A DNA stretch of 64,000 nt from Akkermansia muciniphila (GTDB lineage: Bacteria; Verrucomicrobiota; Verrucomicrobiia; Verrucomicrobiales; V1-33): positions 17,516 to 81,515 of the forward strand of contig CALQSQ010000006.1 of the NCBI GenBank assembly GCA_943333275.1, read 5' to 3'. The notes below the pieces were generated by a model that was given only the letters and a program-made list of their open reading frames with translations, made no database searches and was not told where the DNA came from. Of the stretch, positions 25,701 through 34,106 are shown one piece after another; position 1 is the stretch's first letter, and every line of letters starts with the position of its first letter. A program made the position numbers and the translations under genes.

Positions 25701-26165
25701 TTATTTCAATCCACCCAATTTCCGGATGATCTTCAATTCCTCCGGCGTCAACGGCGTGATACTCAATCGGTTGCCGCGTTGGAGGGTTTTCATTTCCGCC
25801 AGGCCCGGGTGCTGGCGGAGCATGTCGATGGTGACGAATTTTGGGAAATCCTCCACCCAAGTCACATCGACCATGAACCAGCGCGGATGTTCCGCCGTGG
25901 CCTTGGGGTCGTGGTATTCACTGTGCGGATCGAACTGGGTGGGGTCCGGGTAGGGCTGGCTGGCAATTTTCAGGACGCCCGCGATGCCCGGTTCCGGGCA
26001 GCTGCTGTGGTAGAACAGCCCGAGATCACCGGGCTCCATGGAATCGCGCATGTAGTTGCGGGCCTGGTAATTCCGCACGCCCGTCCACGGTTCGCGTTTG
26101 CCGGGACGCGCCTTGAGATCGGCGAACGAGAAGACATCGGGTTCGGATTTAAAGAGCCAGGGCAT
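25701..26165 (-). CDS. EVE domain protein (thymocyte nuclear protein 1-like)
   Basis: This 154-residue protein is a single EVE domain: WLFKSEPDVFSFADL at the N-terminus, WTGVRNYQARNYMRDSMEPGDLGLFYHS in the pocket region, GIAGVLKIAS, then WFMVDVTWVEDFPKFVT and a C-terminal TPLTPEELKIIRKLG. EVE domains belong to the PUA-like fold and are known or predicted to bind modified bases in nucleic acids. Length and motifs are normal for stand-alone members. It is encoded 28 bases downstream of the uridylyltransferase gene on the same strand, so the two may be co-transcribed, though no functional link is obvious. Confidence 0.92.
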   Translation of the reverse strand: MPWLFKSEPDVFSFADLKARPGKREPWTGVRNYQARNYMRDSMEPGDLGLFYHSSCPEPGIAGVLKIASQPYPDPTQFDPHSEYHDPKATAEHPRWFMVDVTWVEDFPKFVTIDMLRQHPGLAEMKTLQRGNRLSITPLTPEELKIIRKLGGLK

Positions 26166-26193
26166 GGGAAGAGGGGGGGGACTTTTTCGATTT

Positions 26194-27597
26194 TTAAACG
26201 TCGTGATGCCCGTCAGCGTAGGTTTTGGCCGGGACCAGAGCGCCTTCAGGAGAGTGCGATTGCAGGCTTACAATGCCGGAAAATTTCACGCCGGGGGCAA
26301 AGGTCATTTTCCCTTTTACGGTCAGGCGCTTGCATTCGAGCAGGTCGGGAACGCCCTGGGAAATGAGCGTTTCCAAGCCATCGACGAGTCTATAGTGGGC
26401 CTTGTCGAGTTCCAGCAGCGGCGGCTGGCCGCGACGGCTGGGGTGGAGTTCGATGCGGAAATCCTCCGTGAGCACGCAGGCGTTCGAGCGGATCACCATG
26501 AGGTCGCTGGTCGTCTTGACCGGGGCAAAACGTTCCCTGGGCACCTCGATGGCGGCAGCACCGGAGAAGCATTCCAGGGCGGCCCCCATGGCGGTTTCGA
26601 GCTGGTAAACCTTCGGGCTGGATTCGTCGCGGGGATCGGCGGTCTTGGTGTTGCGGATCATTGGCAGGAGGATCAGCCCGCCGTTGTCTTCCAGGGCTTC
26701 TTTGAGGCGGTCCAGGCGAATCCACAGGTTGTTGGTATTGAAAAATTGGTGCCTGCTGATGTCCTCGAAGGAAAGCGCATCTTCGGCGGCACACTGGGCG
26801 GACTCGCGCAGGATCAGGCGCTGGTCGGAATGGCGTCGCGCAAGGTGGCCTCCCTTGCTGTCGGCGGCGGTTCGCCGCGTCACTTCCATGGCGAAAGGGG
26901 CCGAGCTCTGAGCGAACCAGCTGAGCAACTTGGGATTGAGGTCGGCGCCAAGGTTGTCGGAGTTGGAAACGAAGGCGTAGAGAATGCCGTCCGCGAGCAG
27001 GGAATCGAGCACACCCGAGCCGAGCAGGCTGGCGTAAATATCCCCATGACCGGGCGGGCACCATTCCTGAGCGGGATTTTTCGGCCAGGCCAGCGGGGCC
27101 AGCGTGCTGGCGTCCACCTTGGGCACCCGGTTTTGCAGCATTTCGAGCTTGGCCGGATCCCCGAGCGTGGGGTGCTTCTGCAGCGCGGCCCGGGTGTCGG
27201 CACTGGTGCTGAAACTATTCATCAGCAGGAACCTCGGGGCCGTGCCTCCGGTGGCTGCGCGGAGATGGAGGATTTGCTTGGCAATGAGGTCGAGAAAGCT
27301 CATGCCATCGCGCACCGGGAGCAGGGATTTGGCCTTTTCCAAGCCCATGCCCGTGCCCAGACCGCCGTTTAATTTGATGACCACCGTTTGCTGGAGCAGG
27401 CGGAGATATTCCTCCGGAGCCACCTGGGGCAGGTCCTTGCAATGCGGCAGCTGATGCACGGGATCGATGTCGCTCTCGCGGATCATGCCCGTTTCATTGC
27501 GCTGCAGCGCCCGGTAGCTGTGTTCGAAAGCCCGGATGGCAGCCTCGCTGAGGCCATCGGCTTCCATTTTGGTGCGAAAGGGTGAAAACGGATCCAT
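26194..27597 (-). CDS. UTP--glucose-1-phosphate (UDP-sugar) uridylyltransferase, eukaryotic-type
   Basis: This 467-residue enzyme is of the UDPGP family (eukaryotic-type UGPase). It has VVIKLNGGLGTGMGLEKAKSLLPV (nucleotide-binding loop, near residue 80), FLLMNSFSTSADTRAAL, PAQEWCPPGHGDIYASLLGSGVLDSLL, LYAFVSNSDNLGADL (metal-binding Asp in SNSDNLG) and FNTNNLWIRLDRL. It makes a UDP-sugar from UTP and the sugar-1-phosphate in the cytoplasm for polysaccharide and glycan synthesis. I chose the ATG at 27597 (MDPFSPF); the extension to 27759 lies in the promoter region of the divergent pseudopilin operon. Length is normal for the family. Confidence 0.93.
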   Translation of the reverse strand: MDPFSPFRTKMEADGLSEAAIRAFEHSYRALQRNETGMIRESDIDPVHQLPHCKDLPQVAPEEYLRLLQQTVVIKLNGGLGTGMGLEKAKSLLPVRDGMSFLDLIAKQILHLRAATGGTAPRFLLMNSFSTSADTRAALQKHPTLGDPAKLEMLQNRVPKVDASTLAPLAWPKNPAQEWCPPGHGDIYASLLGSGVLDSLLADGILYAFVSNSDNLGADLNPKLLSWFAQSSAPFAMEVTRRTAADSKGGHLARRHSDQRLILRESAQCAAEDALSFEDISRHQFFNTNNLWIRLDRLKEALEDNGGLILLPMIRNTKTADPRDESSPKVYQLETAMGAALECFSGAAAIEVPRERFAPVKTTSDLMVIRSNACVLTEDFRIELHPSRRGQPPLLELDKAHYRLVDGLETLISQGVPDLLECKRLTVKGKMTFAPGVKFSGIVSLQSHSPEGALVPAKTYADGHHDV

Positions 27598-27785
27598 GAT
27601 GCCGACGATAAGGCGGAGGTGGGGGCGGACGTCAACTGGGATTCCGTGATTTGGCCCCGAACCAGCCCGGTTGGAAATTTCCTCCACCCCGATTGAACGA
27701 ACCGAGGGTGCCGATTGACTAATGTCTTTGGAAAGCGATGATGCGCCCCGTCTTCCCATCCATTTTATCCCACCAACCTCCTACT

Positions 27786-28193
27786 ATGAAATACCACACC
27801 TCCCCCTCCCGGAAGCTCAGCGTGCACCGCGCCGGCTTCACCCTCATGGAACTCATGCTCGTGCTGGGCATCATTTCCATCCTCGTTGTCGCCGGCGTCA
27901 AGATCGGCCCGGCCATTCAAAAGCAGGCGAAGAATGGCACCGCCAAGGCCGCCGTTGCCACCCTGAGCGGATTCGTCATGAGCTACCAGAGCGGACACTC
28001 CGGCAAGCTGCCCACCAGTATTGATCAGATGGTCAAAAACGGCATGATCACCGAGGATATCGCCACCGACCCCTGGGGCAACAAATACCAACTCGTCGTC
28101 CCCTCCAAACGCTCCAAGGACAAATTCGATCTCTTCTCCCAAGGCGACAGCGTTGAGGATGAGTCGGATGATGTAGGCAACTGGGGGGATTAG
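27786..28193 (+). CDS. Major pseudopilin, GspG-like
   Basis: This 135-residue type II secretion/type IV pilin-like protein has the prepilin signal RAG followed by FTLMELMLVLGIISILVVAG: processing after Gly, N-methyl-Phe and Glu at +5, then the hydrophobic alpha1 helix. The C-terminal domain contains DIATDPWGNKYQLVVPSK, the hallmark DPWGNxY motif of GspG major pseudopilins, and an acidic tail (DSVEDESDD) suited to calcium binding. It starts a nine-gene operon running to the secretin. The leader is 16 residues and basic. I chose the ATG at 27786, since the longer reading spoils the leader. Confidence 0.93.
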   Translation: MKYHTSPSRKLSVHRAGFTLMELMLVLGIISILVVAGVKIGPAIQKQAKNGTAKAAVATLSGFVMSYQSGHSGKLPTSIDQMVKNGMITEDIATDPWGNKYQLVVPSKRSKDKFDLFSQGDSVEDESDDVGNWGD

Positions 28194-28205
28194 CCCACCT
28201 GCTTC

Positions 28206-28742
28206 ATGAAATTTCTCGCCCCGAATCCCCCACGCCGATCCGGCTTCACGCTCATTGAGCTGATGGTCGGTCTGGGCATTGCCATGCTGTTGATTGGGGC
28301 GGGGTTGGGAGCGGGAAAATTCTGGCAGGCGAACCAGGCGTTGCACAAGCCGATGGATGAGATCAAGGGCATGGCCAAGCTCGCGAACCATCGGGCCATT
28401 GCCGAGCAGCGGGACTGGGAGATCGTGCTCCGGGCGGATTCGCTGGAGCTGCGCCCCAAAAAGGCGGCCTCGGATGCCGACCAGAAATTTCTGGATACCG
28501 CCGACGAGAAATTGAAGCGCAAGGATGGCGTGCAAAGTGTGGGACTGGGCGAGAACGTGCTCCTGTCAGTGAAGCGTTTCGGCGAGGACCAGTGGCACAA
28601 ACCCAACCCGGATTACTGGGTGTTCCAGCACAGTGGCATTTGCGAACCCATCCAAATCCGCGTCGAGGTGGGGGATCGGGCGATCGAAGCCCAGTTTGAT
28701 CCCCTGACCGCCGGCGTGCAATTTGAAGAAGAATTCCCCTGA
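28206..28742 (+). CDS. Minor pseudopilin, GspH-like
   Basis: This 178-residue protein has a prepilin leader ending RRSG, then FTLIELMVGLGIAMLLIGAG with Glu at +5. The rest is a small beta-rich globular domain (IAEQRDWEIVLRADSLELRPK, IQIRVEVGDRAIEAQFDPLT). The order directly after GspG and the size fit GspH. It should sit at the tip of the pseudopilus in the periplasm. The gene lies 12 bases after gspG and two bases before the next pseudopilin gene, so transcription is surely shared. Confidence 0.88.
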   Translation: MKFLAPNPPRRSGFTLIELMVGLGIAMLLIGAGLGAGKFWQANQALHKPMDEIKGMAKLANHRAIAEQRDWEIVLRADSLELRPKKAASDADQKFLDTADEKLKRKDGVQSVGLGENVLLSVKRFGEDQWHKPNPDYWVFQHSGICEPIQIRVEVGDRAIEAQFDPLTAGVQFEEEFP

Positions 28743-28744
28743 AC

Positions 28745-29221
28745 GTGACCTTCCACCCTCCACCACCCTCCCGCCGCCGTCAGGCCTCCGCGTTCATTCT
28801 CATGGAAATGATGTTCGCGCTGATTCTTTTCGGCATGTCCGCCGTGGGGCTCATCAAGGCGCTGGCGCGCACATCCCAGCTGGCGGCGGAATCGCAGATG
28901 GACGTGCGCATGCTTCTGCGCCTGCAATCACGCCTCACGGAAATCAGCAAGCTGACCGACATCACTCCCTGGAAGGATAAGTCCGAGACCTCCACGCCGG
29001 ATGAACTGGGCGTCTGGACGGAGACGAGTGTGGAGGAAATGAAGGATCTGAAAAATGAGGACGGGCAGGAACTCACCCAGATGTATCGCGTGTATGTCAA
29101 AGCCTTCTACACCGTGGAATGGCAGAAGGACCCCATCATGATGGATGCCGAAGTCTGGCGGTTCGCCCCGCTTTATCGCACCAACTCCGCCGCCGCGCCC
29201 ACCGCCGCACCCCCCCAATGA
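28745..29221 (+). CDS. Minor pseudopilin, GspI-like, with Ala at the cleavage site
   Basis: This 158-residue protein probably starts at GTG 28745, two bases after the GspH stop. Its leader RRRQASA precedes FILMEMMFALILFGMSAVGLIKAL. The Glu at +5 is kept, but the residue before the cleavage point is Ala and not the Gly normally required by prepilin peptidase. The C-terminal domain contains MYRVYVKAFYTVEW, matching the beta-sheet of GspI proteins. Position between H and J supports the call. It overlaps the next gene by four bases (ATGA). The Ala is either tolerated by the local peptidase or means inefficient processing. Confidence 0.82.
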   Translation: MTFHPPPPSRRRQASAFILMEMMFALILFGMSAVGLIKALARTSQLAAESQMDVRMLLRLQSRLTEISKLTDITPWKDKSETSTPDELGVWTETSVEEMKDLKNEDGQELTQMYRVYVKAFYTVEWQKDPIMMDAEVWRFAPLYRTNSAAAPTAAPPQ

Positions 29222-30096
29222 AACTTTCCCGCTCCCATTCACGCTCTGCGGGTTTCACCCTGCTGGAGGTCATGCTCGCGGTGGCGTTGTTTGCCCTGTT
29301 GATCGGCGGCATCTTTGCTACGCAGCGCGGGGCGATGATCATTGCCGCCAACATCACCGAGTCCCAGGAGAAATCCATGCGCATCAACAGTTTTGTGGAG
29401 TTGATGCGCCGCAGCTTTGAACAGGCGCCGGGCAACTCCCGCGTCCACCTGCTCCTGCCCCGCGGCCAGAGCAACACGAGTGAAATTTATTTCAAGGACT
29501 ACCCGCTGGTGTTCTCGTGGAGCGGCATTTCCGCAGGTTCCAAGGGCGTCATTTTCCGCACGGAACGCAATGCCGAGCGCCAGCTGTCCGCCGTCGTCCT
29601 CTACCTCGACGAAGAGGCCACCCAGGATTACGAAAATGGCAAACTGGATGAAAAATCCATCGACCACACCACCAAGAAACCCCACGTGCGCCGGCTCGAA
29701 CTCATGACCGGCATCAAGAGCCTCGAGTGGCTCGTCATCGATGACTCCACCATCGCCAGAAACTCCCGCTCGGGCAAGACCGCCGACGATGCCTGGGTGG
29801 CCGAGTGGCCGCTGGACAAGACCACGCGTCCCTCCCGGGTGAAATTTACCATCGCCCTGGCCGACAATTCCGACCCCATGACCCTCATTTTCTGGATTCC
29901 CATGACCGTCAATCCCCAGACCTTTGCCAACGGCGGCACCGGCACCCCGAACGGTGGCAGCGGCAAGCCTCCCGGCATCAATGGTCAGGGTGGGATTCCC
30001 ATCCCTGCACCGGGGGGCGCGGGCGGGGCTCCAGGTGGTGCTCCCGGGCGGCCTCCCGGTAATCCCGGCGGCGGAGGTCCTCCCATCCGCAGATAA
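29218..30096 (+). CDS. Minor pseudopilin, GspJ-like, with Gly/Pro-rich tail
   Basis: This 292-residue protein begins at the ATGA overlap. The leader SRSAG is followed by FTLLEVMLAVALFALLIGG with Glu at +5. The globular part has LMRRSFEQAPGNSRVHLLLP, VLYLDEEA and a C-terminal VKFTIALADNSDPMTLIFWIP strand pair, as in GspJ. After about residue 240 comes a low-complexity tail rich in Gly and Pro (PNGGSGKPPGINGQGG, GGAPGRPPG), which is not usual for GspJ. It ends 18 bases before the GspK-like gene. It should be a minor pseudopilin at the pseudopilus tip. Confidence 0.88.
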   Translation: MKLSRSHSRSAGFTLLEVMLAVALFALLIGGIFATQRGAMIIAANITESQEKSMRINSFVELMRRSFEQAPGNSRVHLLLPRGQSNTSEIYFKDYPLVFSWSGISAGSKGVIFRTERNAERQLSAVVLYLDEEATQDYENGKLDEKSIDHTTKKPHVRRLELMTGIKSLEWLVIDDSTIARNSRSGKTADDAWVAEWPLDKTTRPSRVKFTIALADNSDPMTLIFWIPMTVNPQTFANGGTGTPNGGSGKPPGINGQGGIPIPAPGGAGGAPGGAPGRPPGNPGGGGPPIRR

Positions 30097-30114
30097 CCTG
30101 CACTCCTTTTTCCC

Positions 30115-31089
30115 ATGAAACTCCCGCCTCCATCACCGCGTCGCCGCCAGCAAGGGTCTGCCCTCATGATGGTCTTCGCGCTGGTGGCGATGCTCAGCTA
30201 CCTCATTTTCACCACGCTGCGCATCGTGGTCAGCGACATCGATTTCACCATCGGCCAGAAGAAAGGCTTCCGCTGCCGCTGCCTCGCGGAAATGGGCATC
30301 AACGTGGCCATGAACCCCACGGTGAAAAAAACGGACCTCGATCTCCTGAACATGAGTTTCGACGACAACTACGAGTCCTTCTCCGTGAAAATCCGCGGCG
30401 AGGGCGGACGGCTCAACATCAACACCCTCCTCAATCCCTCCAACCCCGACAAGGAACTCCTCAAACGCCTCTTCGAAGCCTGGGGCATGACTGAGGAGGA
30501 TGACCGCATTGCCCTCATCGACAACCTCATCGACTGGGTGGACCCCAATGACGAGCATCAGGAGCACGGCATGGAAAAGGACCAGTACGAAAAGGACTAC
30601 GGCATCACCGGTTACCCCTTCAATCGCTATTTCTACAGCCTCGATGAACTGCTCCTCGTCCCGGGTTTCGATACCATCGCCTCGCTCAAACCCAACTGGC
30701 GCGATTACCTGACCATTTACAGCCAGGGGAAACTCGACCTCAATGAAGCCCCCGCCGACCTCCTGGCCATCGTCTGCGACACCACGGACACCGCCGCCCA
30801 GGAATTCGTCGAAACCCGCTGGGGTGATGACCACAACGAGGACACGAAAGATGACAAACGCTACTCCAGCGTGGAGGAGGCGCTTGCCCTGCTCGACGTC
30901 GGCAGCGGCCCGCTCGCCAACGATCCTGAGTTCGCCGAACGCACCTCCCAGCGCCTCACCATTAACGACGGCACCACCCGGATCGAGTCCACCGGCACCG
31001 TGGGAGATTTCCGCCGGCGCATCATCATGGTGGTCCGCAGCCGCCAGCAACCCCAGATTCTGACCCGGGAGGAAATTCCCCTCTTCTAA
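30115..31089 (+). CDS. Pseudopilus tip protein, GspK-like
   Basis: This 324-residue protein has a class III prepilin-like N-terminus: RRRQQG, then SALMMVFALVAMLSYLIFTTL. Glu at +5 is absent, as in all GspK. The body carries the GspK features GGRLNINTLLNPSN, IALIDNLIDWVDPNDEHQ, FYSLDELLLVPGF and GKLDLNEAPADLLAIV, which include two helix-hairpin-helix-like segments. It ends with a strand near FRRRIIMVVRSR. GspK caps the pseudopilus with GspI and GspJ. Position and all hallmarks agree. It is followed after 89 bases by the PilM-like gene. Confidence 0.9.
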   Translation: MKLPPPSPRRRQQGSALMMVFALVAMLSYLIFTTLRIVVSDIDFTIGQKKGFRCRCLAEMGINVAMNPTVKKTDLDLLNMSFDDNYESFSVKIRGEGGRLNINTLLNPSNPDKELLKRLFEAWGMTEEDDRIALIDNLIDWVDPNDEHQEHGMEKDQYEKDYGITGYPFNRYFYSLDELLLVPGFDTIASLKPNWRDYLTIYSQGKLDLNEAPADLLAIVCDTTDTAAQEFVETRWGDDHNEDTKDDKRYSSVEEALALLDVGSGPLANDPEFAERTSQRLTINDGTTRIESTGTVGDFRRRIIMVVRSRQQPQILTREEIPLF

Positions 31090-31178
31090 CATTTCCCCGC
31101 AAGATACCATTTCCCAAATCGCCCCGGACGAGTAAAAGAATCCCCGCCGACCCGACGTCCTCCCCAGATTTATTCATC

Positions 31179-32414
31179 ATGCCCGAACTTTCCACCACCA
31201 TCTGCCTGCCCGGCGAAGAAGCCTGGGAACTCTGGAAACAGGGTCCCGCGGGCATGAGCATCGCCCAGAGCGTGCGCCTGGACGAAGGCGGCAGCCCGGC
31301 TGCGTTCAAGTCCGCGGATTGTTTCGGCTACCCCGTCATTTCCTCCTACGCCGTGCCCGTCTGGGCGGCCAGTGGCGATCCCGAGATCATCGATGGCGTG
31401 GTCCAGATGCAGTTGGAGAAAAATAATCTCTTCCCCAACAATGCCGTCGGCCAGCTCGTGGACACGCGCATCATCGAGCGCATGGAATCGCAAACGCTCG
31501 TCACTGCCACCGTGCTGGACGACAAATCCGAGCTGCCGCTCACGCAGACCGCCCCGGCCAGCTTCGAAATTTCCCCCGCCCTCTTTTACCTCCCGGACAA
31601 TTCCATCGTCTTGTGGAAGGAACTGGGCCGGCTCATTTTCTGCCTCACGCGGGGAGAGCATCCGTTGTATTTCCACGCGCTGTCGGATTCCGAACTGAGC
31701 CCCGCTGCCGTCAGTGAAATTGAGAGCCTGCTCATGCCGCTTTATTTGCAGGACATGGTGCCGGAGCTGGAAAGCATCGTTCTCTGGACCGATGCCGTTG
31801 TCCCCGGGGCCGAACAGGCGCTGGCCGACTCCCTGCACCTCCCGGTGCACCGCCAGCCCAAGCCCGCGCCCACGCTGCCACGCACGCCCAGCGCGTTCGA
31901 ACCGGTCAGCGTGGCAATGGGGAAAATCCGCGCCGCCAAGCTTCGGCGCATTCGCAACTACGCCGTCGTCGCCGTGGCGGCCTACGCGGCCGTCATTTTG
32001 GGATTCGTTGGCTGGTATTGGTGGCAGGACCGGCAGGTCGATACCCTGCGCAAGTCCGTGGCGGCATTGCGTGGCAGCGTGGGATTTGTCGAGCCCGCCC
32101 TGCGCCAGTGGACCGCCACCGAGCCCCTGCGTGAAAAGGACCTCTACCCCATCGAGAGCCTCCGCGCCACTCTCGAACCGCTCTCCGTCCGCCAGTTTCT
32201 GGGCGTCAAGGCCACCAGCGTGCGCCTGGAGGGCCAGACCCTGGAAATCAAAGGCGAGGGCCAGCCGCAAAATATGCCCATCCAGTATTGCAATTTCCTG
32301 AAAACCACGCTGAAAAACTACGACTGGACCGGACCCACTTGGGGCCCGCAGCGCAACAACCTCTTCACCTTCACCTTCACCGGCAAAAGAAAGGGCACGG
32401 TCAATGACACTTAA
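31179..32414 (+). CDS. PilM/GspL-like inner-membrane assembly protein
   Basis: This 411-residue protein has an N-terminal cytoplasmic part (about 1-245) that looks like a degenerate actin-like PilM/GspL domain, with FGYPVISSYAVPVWAASG and VQMQLEKNNLFPNNAVGQ. One membrane segment follows (about residues 264-281, YAVVAVAAYAAVILGFVGWYW), then a periplasmic part with a coiled coil and a small ferredoxin-like domain (IESLRATLEPLSVRQFLGV). This is the GspL topology, or a PilM-PilN fusion. It overlaps the next gene by 11 bases. Position, size and context match the PilM-like gene (Amuc_1101) next to the Amuc_1100 gene in Akkermansia, though sequence identity was not tested. Confidence 0.8.
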   Translation: MPELSTTICLPGEEAWELWKQGPAGMSIAQSVRLDEGGSPAAFKSADCFGYPVISSYAVPVWAASGDPEIIDGVVQMQLEKNNLFPNNAVGQLVDTRIIERMESQTLVTATVLDDKSELPLTQTAPASFEISPALFYLPDNSIVLWKELGRLIFCLTRGEHPLYFHALSDSELSPAAVSEIESLLMPLYLQDMVPELESIVLWTDAVVPGAEQALADSLHLPVHRQPKPAPTLPRTPSAFEPVSVAMGKIRAAKLRRIRNYAVVAVAAYAAVILGFVGWYWWQDRQVDTLRKSVAALRGSVGFVEPALRQWTATEPLREKDLYPIESLRATLEPLSVRQFLGVKATSVRLEGQTLEIKGEGQPQNMPIQYCNFLKTTLKNYDWTGPTWGPQRNNLFTFTFTGKRKGTVNDT

Positions 32415-33171
32415 GCCCAGCGAAAAGCGTCTGCTGATCATTTTCTGCATCGGGGGATTCATCGCCGCCAATGTCGGCGCCTGGACGATCCTGCAGCAGA
32501 AAAATATTTCCCTCAAAGTCGCCAAAACCAAGCTGGACGCCGACTACAAGCACCTCAAGTCCCTCAAGGACCGCGTCTCCGAGGCCACTGAATACCAGGA
32601 GATTCTGGCGAAATACCTCAAGGCCTATGCCTCCCTCGATGCCCGGGACACGCATCTGGGGAATTTCGTCTCCAACGCCGCCTCCCAATATGGCCTCAAA
32701 CTGGCCAAAAACACCCCGCTCGCCGTGGAATTTCCCGATCCCGAAAAGGGCGGCGACTTCATCAAATCCGGCTACCAGGCCGAAGTGGCTGGCGGTTACA
32801 AAGCGATTTTCCAGTTCATCCACAAGCTCCAGTCCCCCACGGATTTCCACTACATCAAGAGCATGACCCTCACCACGAGGAAGAATGAACAGCAGGATGG
32901 TGCGATGGATGTCGTCTGCAATTTCGTCATCCAAAAATGGTGGCATCCTGACAGCCAGACCCTGCTCGATGGACAATCCCCGGAACTGGCCGCCGCTCCC
33001 GTGACTCCATCCGCGACTCCCGCACCGGTGGAAACGCCCCCGGCACCAACTCCAGCTGAGGCCCCCGCCAAGGCCGCCCCCGCCGAAATCCCCGTCGCGG
33101 ACGAAACTCCCCCCGCCGAGCCCGACGCTAGCCCCGCCGTGGCCCCAGCCCCGCCCGCTCCCGTGCAGTAA
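32404..33171 (+). CDS. PilO/GspM-like inner-membrane protein (Amuc_1100 position)
   Basis: This 255-residue protein has a short cytoplasmic N-terminus, one transmembrane helix (about residues 10-28, LLIIFCIGGFIAANVGAWTI), a coiled coil (about 30-75), a periplasmic ferredoxin-like domain of PilO/GspM type (about 85-185, with FIKSGYQAEVAGGYKAIFQFIHKLQ) and a Pro/Ala-rich tail from about residue 200. It sits where Amuc_1100 lies in Akkermansia, between the PilM-like gene and the secretin side, and shares its layout of one helix, coiled coil, PilO-like domain and Pro/Ala tail. Direct sequence similarity to Amuc_1100 is weak by eye. It overlaps the previous gene by 11 bases. Confidence 0.8.
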   Translation: MTLKPSEKRLLIIFCIGGFIAANVGAWTILQQKNISLKVAKTKLDADYKHLKSLKDRVSEATEYQEILAKYLKAYASLDARDTHLGNFVSNAASQYGLKLAKNTPLAVEFPDPEKGGDFIKSGYQAEVAGGYKAIFQFIHKLQSPTDFHYIKSMTLTTRKNEQQDGAMDVVCNFVIQKWWHPDSQTLLDGQSPELAAAPVTPSATPAPVETPPAPTPAEAPAKAAPAEIPVADETPPAEPDASPAVAPAPPAPVQ

Positions 33172-33194
33172 TTTTTTCAAAACCCACCACTCCC

Positions 33195-34046
33195 ATGAAA
33201 CTAACCACCCTCCTCATCGGTTGCCTCCTCAGCCCGGCATTCCTCCATGCGCAGGAAACGGAGAAGAAGCCGACTTTCGATCCCGCCCCCAGCGGCTTGG
33301 ATAAATATGGGAAATTGTTGGAGAAGGATCCGTTTGATTTCGACAAGCAGGACGCCCCACCCCCACCCCCCACCCCGCCCATGGAGGGCTGGCTGCTCGC
33401 GGGCATCACCAAGACCGAGGATTACCAGACGGCCATTCTCGTCAATCTCAAGACTTCCGAGCGCCTCCGCCTCAACCACTACCAGAACCCGCCCAGCAAA
33501 CGCGCCAACACCACCATCCACGGCGGGGACAAGTACGAACTCGTCTCCATCGACTTTGAGGATGGCGAACCAAAGCTCAAAAACGCTAGTGCAGTCATCA
33601 CCAAGAATGGCGAGCTCACCAAGGTGGAATACAGCGATGAAGTTCTGAAGTTAAAACCCGCCGCCCCCGCCGGTCCGGCCGGTGCCGGGAAGGGACCCGT
33701 GCCCCCCGGAGGCGCCCCCAGCCCGATGGTCCGTCCAGCAGCCCCCGGTGCCGCCCCCGCTGGCGGCGGCAGTTCCAACGCCGAACTCATCAAAATGCTC
33801 CAAAAACAACGCGGCGAGCACCCCGCCGGCACCCCCGTCGCCCCGGCCTCATCCGGTGGCACCAACCCAGCCAGCACCGCCCCGGGAACCAGTTCCAACC
33901 CCACCCAGCCCGGAGCCGTCCCGCCCCAGCCGCGCCGCCGCGTCGTCCTCCCCACCGACGCCGCAGGTGCCGCTCCTGCCGCTCCTGCCGCTCCTGCCGC
34001 CACGCCGGCACCCGCAGCCCCGGCACCCGCAGTCCCCGGCAATTAA
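33195..34046 (+). CDS. Periplasmic PilP-like protein with Pro/Ala tail
   Basis: This 283-residue protein has a signal peptide (MKLTTLLIGCLLSPAFLHA). Residues about 55-150 form a small beta domain: GWLLAGITKTEDYQTAILVNLKTSERLRL, then KYELVSIDFEDGEPKL. This resembles the PilP/GspC homology-region beta-sandwich that docks onto the secretin. The C-terminal half is low-complexity Pro/Ala/Gly (GAGKGPVPPGGAP and later blocks). It lies 60 bases before the secretin gene, as Amuc_1099 lies beside the secretin Amuc_1098. The role as a secretin-to-inner-membrane connector is inferred from position and the small domain. Confidence 0.72.
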   Translation: MKLTTLLIGCLLSPAFLHAQETEKKPTFDPAPSGLDKYGKLLEKDPFDFDKQDAPPPPPTPPMEGWLLAGITKTEDYQTAILVNLKTSERLRLNHYQNPPSKRANTTIHGGDKYELVSIDFEDGEPKLKNASAVITKNGELTKVEYSDEVLKLKPAAPAGPAGAGKGPVPPGGAPSPMVRPAAPGAAPAGGGSSNAELIKMLQKQRGEHPAGTPVAPASSGGTNPASTAPGTSSNPTQPGAVPPQPRRRVVLPTDAAGAAPAAPAAPAATPAPAAPAPAVPGN

Positions 34047-34106
34047 AATTTCCTCCATTCTTCGCCTTCTCACTTCCCGCAATCCGCCCCTGGCACTCCT
34101 AATTTC

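Noticed and set aside
32404..33171. Direct claim that this is the Amuc_1100 orthologue
   Set aside because: Position and layout agree, but I see no convincing residue-level similarity. I keep it as a positional counterpart only.
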